Shown in pieces: positions 43,821-52,535 of a stretch of DNA of 52,719 bases. The notes under the pieces are model-generated. The model worked only from the letters and a program-made list of their open reading frames with translations. It searched no databases and was not told the origin of the DNA. The translations under genes and the position numbers were made by a program. Source of the DNA: Anabaena azotica FACHB-119 (lineage in GTDB: Bacteria > Cyanobacteriota > Cyanobacteriia > Cyanobacteriales > Nostocaceae); NCBI RefSeq assembly GCF_014697625.1, contig NZ_JACJSG010000052.1, forward strand, positions 1 through 52,719. Reading direction: 5' to 3'. Positions within the stretch are counted from its first letter, which is position 1. Every line of letters starts with the position of its first letter.

Positions 43821-45326
43821 ATGTCTAAACAAGTTGCGATTGTAGGAGCCGGGCCTGGGGGTTTAGCTACAGCGATCCGGTTGGCTGGACTGGGGTATCA
43901 AGTGCAAATCTTTGAGGCGGCTGAACGCATAGGTGGACGGATGCGGGGGTTAGAAGTTGATTCTTACGCCTTTGATACAGGGCCGACGATTCTGCAACTG
44001 CCACACCTATATGATGACCTCTTCCGCGACGCTGGTTTAAATTTTGCAGATTATGTTCAACTCAAACGATTGGAACCTTATACTCGCCTGCGATTTTGGG
44101 ATGGTACACAACTCGATTTGACCTCGGATTTAGAGTCATTTAAAACACAATTGGCAAGCTTACGGGCCGATTTACCATTAGCATTTGATCGCTGGTACAC
44201 AGAGCATATTCGTAAATATGATTTGGGCTACAAGCCTTATTTAGGAAGCCCTGTACGCTCTCTATTAGGTTATTTGCGTTGGGAAGAACTTATCCCATTT
44301 CTATCTTTTCGTCCTTGGGAAAGTTTATATCAACACTTTTGGCGATTTTTTGGGGATGAACGATTAGTCTATGCTCTCAGTTATCCCTCAAAATATTTAG
44401 GAATGCACCCTACTTTAGCAGCAAGTGTATTTAGTCTGATTCCATTTTTGGAATTTGCCCAAGGTGTATGGCATCCAGTGGGAGGATTTCGGGCTTTGGC
44501 GCAGGGAATGGGTAAGGCTGCTCAAGACTTGGGTGTGCAAATTCACCTCAACTCGCCAGTGCATCAAGTCTCGATTGAGCAGGGACAGGTACGTGGTCTT
44601 GAATTTGCTGATGGTAAGCATCTCAATTTTGATGCAGTAGTCATTAATGCTGACTTTGCCCACGCTATGGGTCACTTATTACCAACTTCAGCGCGGGGTC
44701 GCTACACTGAGCGCAAACTTCAGCAAATGCAATTTTCCTGCTCTACCTTCATGCTTTATTTAGGTATCAATCGTCGCTATGAAGACTTACCACATCATCA
44801 AATTTATTTATCAGAAAATATTCGCAGACTTGAGCGCCCTTGGATAGATGATTCGGCATTAGATGAAACTGATCCGCCGTTCTATGTCTGCAATCCGACA
44901 ATTATCGACCCCAGTAACGCGCCAAATGGACACAGCACTTTATATGTGTTAGTACCAATTCCCAATACTTCTTATGCTGTGGATTGGGATAATCAACAAA
45001 AAAGTTACCAGGATTTCATTATTAAACGCCTACATTTACTAGGATATGACAATATTGAAGAACATATTGTTACCCAGAGATGTTACACAGCACAAACTTG
45101 GCATGATGATTATCGGGTGCATTTGGGTGCTGTATTCAATCTCAGCCACAATTGGAGCCAACTTGGCCCTTTTCGTCCGCCAATTCGTTCAGAAAATATT
45201 AGCGGGTTGTACTGGGTTGGTGGTGCAGTTCACCCTGGAAGTGGATTACTGACAATTTTAGAGGCTGCACGCAGTACAGCTGGATTTGTTAACGAAGATT
45301 TGGGTTATATTAATACCGTTTCTTGA
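43821..45326 (+). CDS. CrtI-type carotenoid desaturase family protein
   Basis: A 501-residue FAD-dependent desaturase/isomerase-like protein. The dinucleotide-binding motif VAIVGAGPGGLATAIRL is at residues 5-21, the glycine-rich continuation GRMRGLEVDSYAFDTGP follows, and the C-terminal signature GLYWVGGAVHPGSGLLTIL (476-494) is characteristic of phytoene desaturase and diapophytoene desaturase families. Cyanobacteria normally make lycopene with CrtP, CrtQ and CrtH, so a CrtI-type enzyme is more likely to act on another carotenoid, but the substrate is unproven. The ATG follows AATGAGGAGTTGATCT, a strong Shine-Dalgarno. A methyltransferase gene follows at 128 bp. Confidence 0.88.
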   Translation: MSKQVAIVGAGPGGLATAIRLAGLGYQVQIFEAAERIGGRMRGLEVDSYAFDTGPTILQLPHLYDDLFRDAGLNFADYVQLKRLEPYTRLRFWDGTQLDLTSDLESFKTQLASLRADLPLAFDRWYTEHIRKYDLGYKPYLGSPVRSLLGYLRWEELIPFLSFRPWESLYQHFWRFFGDERLVYALSYPSKYLGMHPTLAASVFSLIPFLEFAQGVWHPVGGFRALAQGMGKAAQDLGVQIHLNSPVHQVSIEQGQVRGLEFADGKHLNFDAVVINADFAHAMGHLLPTSARGRYTERKLQQMQFSCSTFMLYLGINRRYEDLPHHQIYLSENIRRLERPWIDDSALDETDPPFYVCNPTIIDPSNAPNGHSTLYVLVPIPNTSYAVDWDNQQKSYQDFIIKRLHLLGYDNIEEHIVTQRCYTAQTWHDDYRVHLGAVFNLSHNWSQLGPFRPPIRSENISGLYWVGGAVHPGSGLLTILEAARSTAGFVNEDLGYINTVS

Positions 45327-45369
45327 TGTGGCTTGTCTGGCGTAGCCATAGATGCACTTTATTGTGAAC

Positions 45370-45399
45370 TGTAGAGACGTTGCATGCAACGTCTCTACA
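45370..45399. repeat. 30-bp perfect palindrome, variant B
   Basis: Perfect palindrome with arms TGTAGAGACGTTGCA and TGCAACGTCTCTACA. It differs from 36433-36462 only by a symmetrical A-to-G and T-to-C pair near the centre, so self-complementarity is kept. It lies between the crtI-like gene and the methyltransferase gene. Confidence 0.95.
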
Positions 45400-45453
45400 T
45401 GAATCTATTTGGTGCAACTTCATAGTGAATTGTTATAAGTTCGTTTAAATACC

Positions 45454-46077
45454 ATGAATGACCAACAAGAAAACCAAGCATTTGAAAGGAATTGGTCGGC
45501 TTACTATCAAGCTGTGGAGGGTCGTCCGCCACGAGAAACTTTGATGACAGCGCTGGCAAGATTTGACAGTTTGCTTGCGAATGATCGCCGATTGGCGGTA
45601 GATTTGGGCTGTGGGGATGGACGAGATACGGTAGAAATTCTCAAGCGGGGTTGGCGGGTGTTGGGAATTGATGGTGAAGAAGAAGCGATCGCTCGCTTGC
45701 AAAACCGTCCTGATATCGATCACAATCTTCTAGATACTCTGGTGATGCGCTTTGAAAACCTAGCGCTACCAGAATCGGTGGATCTCATTAATGCTAGCTT
45801 TTGTTTGCCTTTCTGTCCGCCAGAGCATTTTTCTAGTTTATGGCACAAGATTGTCACAGCGCTGAAAACTGGGGGGCGTTTTTGTGGTCAACTATTTGGC
45901 GATCGCGATTCTTGGGCAGTCTATCCTAACATGAGCCATCACACCCGCACAGAGGTAGAAAAATTACTGCAACCATTTACAGTTGAATTTTTTCAAGAGG
46001 AAGATCACCCTGGTACTACTGCTATAGGCGAACAAAAGCACTGGCATATCTTCCACATCGTTGCTTGTAAACAGTAG
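45454..46077 (+). CDS. Class I SAM-dependent methyltransferase
   Basis: A 207-residue Rossmann methyltransferase with motif I VDLGCGDGRDTVEIL (about 49-63), GIDGEEEAIARL for the acidic ribose-binding strand and an LINASFCLPFCPPEHF segment. It looks like small-molecule methyltransferases of the TehB/UbiE type, without a specific match. A short AT-rich leader precedes the ATG. It may share function with the carotenoid enzyme upstream, but the palindrome between them makes cotranscription uncertain. Confidence 0.85.
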   Translation: MNDQQENQAFERNWSAYYQAVEGRPPRETLMTALARFDSLLANDRRLAVDLGCGDGRDTVEILKRGWRVLGIDGEEEAIARLQNRPDIDHNLLDTLVMRFENLALPESVDLINASFCLPFCPPEHFSSLWHKIVTALKTGGRFCGQLFGDRDSWAVYPNMSHHTRTEVEKLLQPFTVEFFQEEDHPGTTAIGEQKHWHIFHIVACKQ

Positions 46078-46086
46078 TAACACAAC

Positions 46087-46248
46087 GGTAATGGGTAATT
46101 GGTAATGGGTAATTGGTAATGGGTAATTGGTAATTGGTAATGGGTAATTGGTAATTGGTAATTGGTAATGGGTAATTGGTAATTGGTAATTGCTTTTTAC
46201 CATTACCAACCCTCAAAATATGATAAGTGTTTAAGCGTACATGATATC
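46087..46248 (-). repeat. Head-plus-heptamer-tail element, copy A
   Basis: Read on the minus strand: a unique head GATATCATGTACGCTTAAAC followed by ACTTATCATATTTTGAGGGT (46203-46248), and then a tail of GGTAATG/GGTAATT heptamers reading towards 46087. The head is shared with 49731-49765 and 52536-52578. Confidence 0.88.
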
Positions 46249-46255
46249 TGTAATC

Positions 46256-46642
46256 CTATTTGCCTGTCACGTTTTCAATGAGGTCTGATGCTTTTTCAAC
46301 AATTCCGCCTTGAGGATTTTCTGCCTGTCTATCTTTTAAATTCCTTTCGTAAGCCTTTTCTAAAGTATTGAGATTTTCTGAATCCTTTAGGGCTTGCTCG
46401 TAAGCTTGCTGCCTATCTTCTTGTTGAATGCCGACCCCTGGGTCAAATTCATAAGCACGGTTAATCTTTTCCTCGGCATTAGGTTTATAATCTGGGGGTA
46501 TCAGCTTTAATTCTTCTAATGTAGTTGCATAACTAGGTTGCTGACCAATAAACGTAGCCGAAGTTATGATAAAAGTTATAGAAATAATCATTAAAATACT
46601 TGTCTTTAATAACTGTTTTAAAGATAATAAAATTCCCTGCAT
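46256..46642 (-). CDS. Small exported protein of unknown function
   Basis: A 128-residue protein with a signal peptide (hydrophobic SILMIISITFIITSATFIG, cleavage expected near QQPSYA-TT), so it is exported to the periplasm or thylakoid lumen. The mature part is charged, with NAEEKINRAYEFDPGVG and QQAYEQALKDSENLNTLEKA and no cysteine. It resembles cyanobacterial low-temperature-induced-type small proteins only weakly. The start is firm: AGGAGG lies 5 bp before the ATG. No close partner. Confidence 0.78.
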   Translation of the reverse strand: MQGILLSLKQLLKTSILMIISITFIITSATFIGQQPSYATTLEELKLIPPDYKPNAEEKINRAYEFDPGVGIQQEDRQQAYEQALKDSENLNTLEKAYERNLKDRQAENPQGGIVEKASDLIENVTGK

Positions 46643-46744
46643 ATCATCCTCCTTTTATTTTCCTGTATCACTTCAATGTCATGATAAATACTCACAGGCA
46701 TCGTAAGCTTTCACATATATTTATTACTTCTATCTAGAGATACA

Positions 46745-47713
46745 TTAATTTTTAGGTATGTTAATTGAGAAATTAATCACGTCTTCACAAACACGGTGTA
46801 ATGTTCTCTCTCCCATGACTGCGTGTATTGGGTGATCAATTAGTCCTGTATCTAACAGCATGACACCAAAAACTATTGCCCATCCTAAAGCACGTTGTAG
46901 AGTTGCTGGCGAAACATTGGCGTATTCTGTGAGTGCTTGGAAGCGTGCATTTGGCTGACTAAATAGCATCCAGATAGAAGCAAGGTCTGTGGCAATGTCA
47001 CCTGAAGTAATGTCACCCCAATCAACGATACCTGCGATCGCACCATTTTCCACAAGGATATTGCGCGGGTGAAGATCACCATGTAGCCATTTGGCTTCAA
47101 CGTCGATAGGTGCGTTCAAAGCCATATTCCAAATATCCCTCAGCTTGTGAGTAATGATATGAGTTTTGGACTGGAGTCGTTGCATTCGTTCTTCTATAGA
47201 AGCCGCACGTTGTTGAAGTGGTACGCCACGTCCCGCATTTTTTGGCGCATTCGTCGGTGCAGGTGTATGCAATGAGCGTAAGAATGCAGCAAAAAGTTTT
47301 ACCTGATTTGCATGGGGTTCTTGTTGATCAGCCGTTACTCCAGTTAACCAAGGTAACACGCTCCAGCGCCAAGGATAATCTTGTGTTGGCAAACCTATTC
47401 TATAAGGAGCGGGAACAGGTAGAGTCAGTTGCTTTGCCAATACTGGCAGCCATGTTTGCTCATTTTCGATGAGTGTTGCTGCTATTTGCCGACGTGGTAG
47501 CCTTACAGATAAGCGATCGCCTAATCGAAACATGACATTATCCCAACCTGTGTCCACAAGATGAAGCGGTAGGTGCATTAAATCTGGATGTTGTGCTGAC
47601 AACAAACTGTAGACGAGGTTTGTATCTATGGCGACTTCAGCTACTGGTGTGCCTATTGCATTAAGTTGTCCCTCTGACTCCATATTTGCTACCATATTTT
47701 GTGAGTTATTCAA
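46745..47713 (-). CDS. Aminoglycoside phosphotransferase (APH) family kinase-like protein
   Basis: A 322-residue phosphotransferase with the catalytic loop HGDLHPRN (211-218; Asp213) and metal-binding DWGD (231-234), an N-terminal RLPRRQ lysine/arginine region replacing the usual invariant Lys region, and the APH motif WRWSVLPWLTGV. The family phosphorylates aminoglycosides, macrolides, choline or homoserine; environmental members are rarely resistance genes, so the substrate is unknown. The ATG at 47713 is used; an internal ATG at residue 11 (MESEGQL) could be the true start. Confidence 0.85.
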   Translation of the reverse strand: MNNSQNMVANMESEGQLNAIGTPVAEVAIDTNLVYSLLSAQHPDLMHLPLHLVDTGWDNVMFRLGDRLSVRLPRRQIAATLIENEQTWLPVLAKQLTLPVPAPYRIGLPTQDYPWRWSVLPWLTGVTADQQEPHANQVKLFAAFLRSLHTPAPTNAPKNAGRGVPLQQRAASIEERMQRLQSKTHIITHKLRDIWNMALNAPIDVEAKWLHGDLHPRNILVENGAIAGIVDWGDITSGDIATDLASIWMLFSQPNARFQALTEYANVSPATLQRALGWAIVFGVMLLDTGLIDHPIHAVMGERTLHRVCEDVINFSINIPKN

Positions 47714-48013
47714 ACCATCGTCATCTTAACTTACACACAAAGCTTTGCTGTTGAGAGTGTTTCTCTCTGTGTTCTCAGTGTCTCTGTGGTTTAACACAAC
47801 GTACTATGGAAATCCTCAATTTAAGACCAAGGAGAGTAGCTAGATGACTGGCGTTGCTGAATCAGAGTATGAAATGCCAAAATTATCTTTTTTATTCTTT
47901 GTAACTTTGCGTCTTCTCTACGAGACGCTGCGCGAATGCGTGAGTTAAATTCATATTTTCAATCAGCAACACCAGATAACTTATGCTGATTGTAGAATCC
48001 TCTTAACTCAAAC
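47714..48013. other. Gap upstream of dhaK with dispersed repeats
   Basis: Contains a CTCTGTGTTCTCAGTGTCTCTGTGG repeat split around 47770 and the fragment CTCTACGAGACGCTGCGCGAA (about 47917). The final 80 bp before dhaK are a possible promoter region; no recognised operator. Confidence 0.5.
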
Positions 48014-49093
48014 ATGATCATGAAAAAACTGATCAACAAGCCAGAAGACTTTGTACGTGAAAGTTTGGCGGGTATGGCAGCAGCTCATGCCGATTTAATT
48101 AAGGTGGAATATGATCCCGCCTTTGTCTATCGTGCTGATGCACCTGTACAGGGAAAGGTAGCAATTATTTCTGGTGGTGGGAGTGGACATGAGCCTATGC
48201 ACGCGGGTTTTGTGGGTATGGGAATGCTAGATGCGGCTTGTCCGGGGGAGGTTTTTACTTCCCCTACTCCTGACCAAATGCTAGCTGCTACCCAAAAGGT
48301 AGACGGCGGTGCTGGTGTGATTTATATCGTCAAAAATTACAGTGGCGATATCATGAACTTTGAAATGGCAACGGAATTAGCTCGTAGTCAGGGTATCCGG
48401 GTGCTAAATATTTTGATTGATGATGATGTGGCGGTGAAAGATAGTCTTTATACCCAAGGCAGGCGGGGTGTAGGGACGACGGTACTGGCGGAAAAAATTT
48501 GTGGCGCAGCAGCCGAACAAGGGTATGATTTATCACAAATAGCAGATTTATGTAGACGAGTAAATACCAATGGGCGGAGTATGGGAATTGCTCTGACCTC
48601 TTGTACAGTACCAGCTAAAGGTAGCCCAACGTTTGCATTAGGCGATCGCGAAATTGAAATTGGCATCGGTATTCATGGTGAACCAGGTAGAGAACGCATC
48701 GATATCAAATCAGCAGACGAAATTACAGAAATTTTGGTACAGTCGATAATTGATGATGCTGGCTATAGGCGGACAGTGCGAGAATGGGATGAAGATAAAG
48801 GCGATTGGATGGATGTGGAACTGGTCAATTCACCATTACAATCAGGCGATCGCTTGCTAGCATTTGTTAATAGTATGGGTGGTACTCCACTTTCCGAACT
48901 GTATCTTGTCTACCGTCAACTAGCCGCCATCTGTGAACGACATGGACTACAAATTGTGAGAAATTTGATTGGGCCGTATATCACATCTTTAGAGATGCAA
49001 GGTTGCTCAATTACCCTGTTAAAGCTAGATGATGAAATGATTCGGCTATGGGATGCACCAGTGAAAACACCTAGCTGGCGCTGGGGGATTTAA
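48014..49093 (+). CDS. dhaK: Dihydroxyacetone kinase, DhaK subunit
   Basis: DhaK binds dihydroxyacetone covalently and receives phosphate from the ADP of DhaL, giving DHA phosphate in the glycerol/DHA branch of glycolysis. The 359-residue protein has GGGSGHEPMH (54-63) and the covalent substrate-binding His221 in GIGIHGEPGRERI. A second ATG at 48020 (MKKLINK) is possible. The dhaL gene starts one base after the dhaK stop, so the two form a tight operon with the DhaM fusion. No ATP-binding kinase domain is present, which fits the PEP-dependent type. Confidence 0.96.
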   Translation: MIMKKLINKPEDFVRESLAGMAAAHADLIKVEYDPAFVYRADAPVQGKVAIISGGGSGHEPMHAGFVGMGMLDAACPGEVFTSPTPDQMLAATQKVDGGAGVIYIVKNYSGDIMNFEMATELARSQGIRVLNILIDDDVAVKDSLYTQGRRGVGTTVLAEKICGAAAEQGYDLSQIADLCRRVNTNGRSMGIALTSCTVPAKGSPTFALGDREIEIGIGIHGEPGRERIDIKSADEITEILVQSIIDDAGYRRTVREWDEDKGDWMDVELVNSPLQSGDRLLAFVNSMGGTPLSELYLVYRQLAAICERHGLQIVRNLIGPYITSLEMQGCSITLLKLDDEMIRLWDAPVKTPSWRWGI

Positions 49094-49094
49094 G

Positions 49095-49742
49095 ATGACT
49101 CAAGCAGAAATTTTGCAATGGTTGCAGCTTTTCGCGACCAAAATAGCAGAAAATAAAGATTACTTGACCGAATTAGATGCAGCGATCGGTGATGCTGACC
49201 ACGGTATTAATATGGATCGGGGTTGGAAAAAGGTCAGCAGTCAGTTACCAACTCTTGCCGACAAAGACATCAGTAGCATTTTCAAAACTGTGAGCATGAC
49301 GCTGATTTCTAGTATTGGCGGTGCAAGCGGCCCTCTTTATGGTACTTGGTTTTTAAGAGCAAGTACGGCTGTAGCTGGCAAGCAAGAATTAACAGCACAA
49401 GATATTCTAGGGTTACTCCAAGCTGGCTTAGAAGGTGTGTTGCAAAGGGGTAAGGCACAACTGGGAGACAAAACAATGGTAGATGCTTTGTCCCCCGCAG
49501 TAGAGAAATTTGGGGAAGCTGTGGGTGGTGGGAAAAATCTGCAAGAAGCTTTACAAGAGGCTGTAGCGGCGGCTGAACAGGGGATGAAGGAGACTACGCC
49601 GATGTTGGCGAGGAAAGGACGGGCGAGTTATTTGGGCGAAAGAAGTGTGGGACATCAAGACCCAGGGGCGACTTCTGCTTATTTGATGTTGCAGAGTTTG
49701 TTGGCTGTGGTGGAGGCTGGAGGTTATACGATGTCAGCTTAA
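49095..49742 (+). CDS. dhaL: Dihydroxyacetone kinase, ADP-binding DhaL subunit
   Basis: DhaL holds a tightly bound ADP/ATP and transfers phosphate from DhaM to DHA on DhaK. The 215-residue protein has the Mg-binding GDADHGINM (32-40, including D33 and D35), nucleotide-binding GGASGPLYGT (75-84), GDKTMVDAL (124-132) and GRASYLGERSVGHQDPG. Its stop codon (49740-49742) lies inside the head of a repeat element, and the last residues (Met-Ser-Ala) are encoded by repeat sequence. It is followed after 228 bp of repeat by the DhaM fusion. Confidence 0.96.
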   Translation: MTQAEILQWLQLFATKIAENKDYLTELDAAIGDADHGINMDRGWKKVSSQLPTLADKDISSIFKTVSMTLISSIGGASGPLYGTWFLRASTAVAGKQELTAQDILGLLQAGLEGVLQRGKAQLGDKTMVDALSPAVEKFGEAVGGGKNLQEALQEAVAAAEQGMKETTPMLARKGRASYLGERSVGHQDPGATSAYLMLQSLLAVVEAGGYTMSA

Positions 49743-49938
49743 ACAGTTATCATATCGTAAGGGTTGGTAATTGGTAATGGGTAATGGGTAATGGGTAATG
49801 GGTAATGGGTAATTGGTAATTGGTAATTGGTAATTGGTAATGGGTAATGGGTAATGGGTAATGGGTAATGGGTAATTGGTAATTGGTAATGGGTAATTGG
49901 TAATTGGTAATTGGTAATTGGTAATGGGTAATTGGTAA
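49731..49938 (+). repeat. Head-plus-heptamer-tail element, copy B, between dhaL and the DhaM fusion
   Basis: Head GATGTCAGCTTAAACAGTTA plus TCATATCGTAAGGGTT (49731-49765) overlaps the dhaL stop codon. The tail of GGTAATT/GGTAATG heptamers runs to 49938, directly before the DhaM coding region. The tract separates genes that would usually be a few bases apart. Confidence 0.9.
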
Positions 49939-49970
49939 TAAAGCCTTTCAACAAAGTTGGCGGTGTTGTC

Positions 49971-52526
49971 GTGGTTGGAATTGTGATTGTTTCTCATAGT
50001 AAACAACTAGCCCTTGGTGTACAAGAATTGGCGGCGCAAATGGTTCAGGGTCAGGTTCCCCTGGCGATCGCCGCAGGTATTGCTGATGCTGACAACCCAC
50101 TGGGTACAGATCCGATGCAAGTACAGTCCGCGATCGCTTCTGTATTCAGTGATGATGGTGTTTTGGTATTAATGGATTTGGGTAGTGCTTTGATGAGTGC
50201 GGAAATGGCACTGGAGTTTCTCCCAGAAGCACAAAGAGATAAGATACATCTATGTGCTGCGCCTCTGGTAGAAGGTGCGATCGCTGCTGTAGTGGCGGCG
50301 GCGGCTGGGATGAATATTCACCAAGTTATCGCTGAAGCCCAAGGTGCATTAATAGCCAAAGCCAGTCAATTAGGCATCACCACAGATATCAGCCATGATC
50401 AACCAGCTTCTAACTCTCAGGTAATAAATCCTACAGTCACATCAGAAAAAACTCTTACCCCTAAACCCCTACACCCCCACACCCCCACACCCCTGGCTAA
50501 TAGAGAAATTCGCCTAACTATCAATAACCGCTTGGGTTTACACGCCCGTCCTGCTGCTCAGTTTGTGGGTACTATTGCCCGATTTCAAGCCCAAATTTGG
50601 GTACAGAACTTAACCACTCTTTCGCCACCTGTACGGGGCGACAGTATTAACCAAGTAGCAACATTAGGGGTACGCCAAGGACATCAATTAGCTATTTCGG
50701 CTACTGGTGTTGATGCAGATGCGGCACTGGCGGCACTGCAAGCGTTAATTGCCAATAATTTTGGTGAAGCCGATACAATTCCCCCACCACCATTAGTAGA
50801 AAATACAGCCACTCCCCCATCTCCAGGTGAATTATCAGGAATTGCCGCTTCCCCTGGAGTAGCGATCGCTCCCATTGTCCATTATCAACCCACAATTTAC
50901 ACGCCTCAGCAATACCACGTAGACAATGCAGAAGCGGAGTGGCAACGGTTACAGACGGCGATTCAAGCTGCTAAACAGGAAGTTCAGACTTTGCTTTCGC
51001 AAGCATCAGTACAAATTGGTGATGCGGAAGCGGCTATTTTTGATGCCCATTTACTGTTTTTAGCAGATCCAGTATTGCTGGAAGCTGTTCAGCACCGCAT
51101 CCGAGAACAAAAAATTAATGCGGAAGCGGCTTGGCAAGCTGTAGTCGATGAGGTGGCATCTAGCTACCGCACCCTGGAAGATACATATCTGCAAGAACGA
51201 GTTGATGATGTCATAGATGTGGGGCAAAGGGTGCTACGACTGCTAAGTGGTACTGTTGCCACTGTGTTGGATTTACCAGAACCAGCGATTTTAGTCGCAA
51301 CCGATTTAACTCCTTCCGATACCGTGGGGCTAGACCCAAACAAGATTCTCGGCATTTGTACTACCTCTGGCAGTTCCACATCCCACAGTGCCATTATTGC
51401 CCGGACTCTAGGCATACCCGCAGTTTTAGGGATGGATGCCCAGGTGTTACAAGTAGAAGATGGGACAATCATCGCTTTGGATGGTGAAAGTGGCAGGGCT
51501 TGGGTAGAACCAGAAGCAGATATTTTGGAGTTGCTGGAAACCAAGCGGCAAGCATGGCAAAGGTGGCAACAGTCAGCAAAAGCCCAAGCACAGCAGCCAG
51601 CAATCACCCTGGATGGTCGGCGTGTAAGTGTATTTGCTAATATTGGCAGTATAGCAGATGTACAAGCAGCCTTATCTAACGGTGCTGAGGGTGTGGGGTT
51701 GTTGCGTACCGAGTTTCTTTATTTAGGCAGGACAAGCCCGCCCACAGAAGAGGAACAATTAGCAGTGTATCAAGCGATCGCCCAAGTGTTGGCACAGCGT
51801 CCGTTGATTATTCGCACTCTGGATGTTGGCGGTGACAAGCCACTTCCTTACCTCCGTCCCCAAGTTGCCGAAGCTAACCCTTTCTTGGGTTGTCGGGGTA
51901 TCCGTTTCTGTCTCAATCATCTGGATTTATTTAAGACTCAATTGCGGGCGATTTTGCGTGCAAGTATTGGGCAGAATATTAAGATTATGTTGCCCATGAT
52001 TGCTACTCTGGGGGAAGTGAAGGCGGCTAAAGCTATTTTGAGTCAAGTACAGGAAGAACTACGCCAAGCGAATATTCCATTTGCGGAGGCGATTTCCTTG
52101 GGTATTATGATAGAAGTCCCCGCAGCAGTGGCGATCGCCGATCAGTTAGCGGCGGAAGTAGACTTTTTTAGTATTGGCACTAATGATCTGAGTCAGTATG
52201 TCATGGCAGGCGATCGCACTAATCCCCAAGTAGCAAATTTAGCTGATGCCATGCAGCCGGCTGTGTTACGCATGATACAACGAACTGTAAAAGTTGCCCA
52301 TCAGGCTGGTATCTGGGTAGGCTTATGTGGTGAACTAGCCGCAGATCCTTTAGCGACTCCCATTTTATTAGGTTTGGGGTTGGATGAGTTGAGTGTTAGC
52401 CCTCCAGCTATACCTACCATCAAACAGTCAATTTGCCAGTTAAGTGTAACTGCATCTGAGGCGATCGCTATAACTGCATTACAACAAGATTCTGTAGAAC
52501 AGGTAAAAGCGATCGTTTCTTCTTAA
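49971..52526 (+). CDS. dhaM: Fused phosphocarrier DhaM-HPr-enzyme I of the PEP:dihydroxyacetone system
   Basis: An 851-residue fusion that carries phosphate from phosphoenolpyruvate to DhaL. Order: DhaM EIIA-like domain (about 1-130) with His9 in MVGIVIVSHS; a Thr/Pro-rich linker (about 160-175) encoded by CCCCTACACCCCCACACCCC-type repeat; HPr (about 178-265) with His191 in GLHARPAAQF and GDSINQVATL; and enzyme I (from about 285) with His472 in SGSSTSHSAIIARTLG, LLRTEFLY and the PEP-domain GLCGELAADP. The GTG at 49971 is chosen because it gives MVGIVIVSHS, placing the His at residue 9 as in E. coli DhaM; an upstream TTG (49932) lies in repeat sequence. All three phospho-histidines are present, so no other PTS gene is needed. 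Confidence 0.93.
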   Translation: MVGIVIVSHSKQLALGVQELAAQMVQGQVPLAIAAGIADADNPLGTDPMQVQSAIASVFSDDGVLVLMDLGSALMSAEMALEFLPEAQRDKIHLCAAPLVEGAIAAVVAAAAGMNIHQVIAEAQGALIAKASQLGITTDISHDQPASNSQVINPTVTSEKTLTPKPLHPHTPTPLANREIRLTINNRLGLHARPAAQFVGTIARFQAQIWVQNLTTLSPPVRGDSINQVATLGVRQGHQLAISATGVDADAALAALQALIANNFGEADTIPPPPLVENTATPPSPGELSGIAASPGVAIAPIVHYQPTIYTPQQYHVDNAEAEWQRLQTAIQAAKQEVQTLLSQASVQIGDAEAAIFDAHLLFLADPVLLEAVQHRIREQKINAEAAWQAVVDEVASSYRTLEDTYLQERVDDVIDVGQRVLRLLSGTVATVLDLPEPAILVATDLTPSDTVGLDPNKILGICTTSGSSTSHSAIIARTLGIPAVLGMDAQVLQVEDGTIIALDGESGRAWVEPEADILELLETKRQAWQRWQQSAKAQAQQPAITLDGRRVSVFANIGSIADVQAALSNGAEGVGLLRTEFLYLGRTSPPTEEEQLAVYQAIAQVLAQRPLIIRTLDVGGDKPLPYLRPQVAEANPFLGCRGIRFCLNHLDLFKTQLRAILRASIGQNIKIMLPMIATLGEVKAAKAILSQVQEELRQANIPFAEAISLGIMIEVPAAVAIADQLAAEVDFFSIGTNDLSQYVMAGDRTNPQVANLADAMQPAVLRMIQRTVKVAHQAGIWVGLCGELAADPLATPILLGLGLDELSVSPPAIPTIKQSICQLSVTASEAIAITALQQDSVEQVKAIVSS

Positions 52527-52535
52527 AGAAAACGG

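Noticed and set aside
46745..47713. Antibiotic resistance gene
   Set aside because: APH-fold motifs are present, but the family is broad and nothing identifies an antibiotic substrate or a mobile resistance context.
49734..50006. Open frames encoding NYQLPIT-type repeats
   Set aside because: They are translations of the GGTAATT heptamer array on the stop-free strand.
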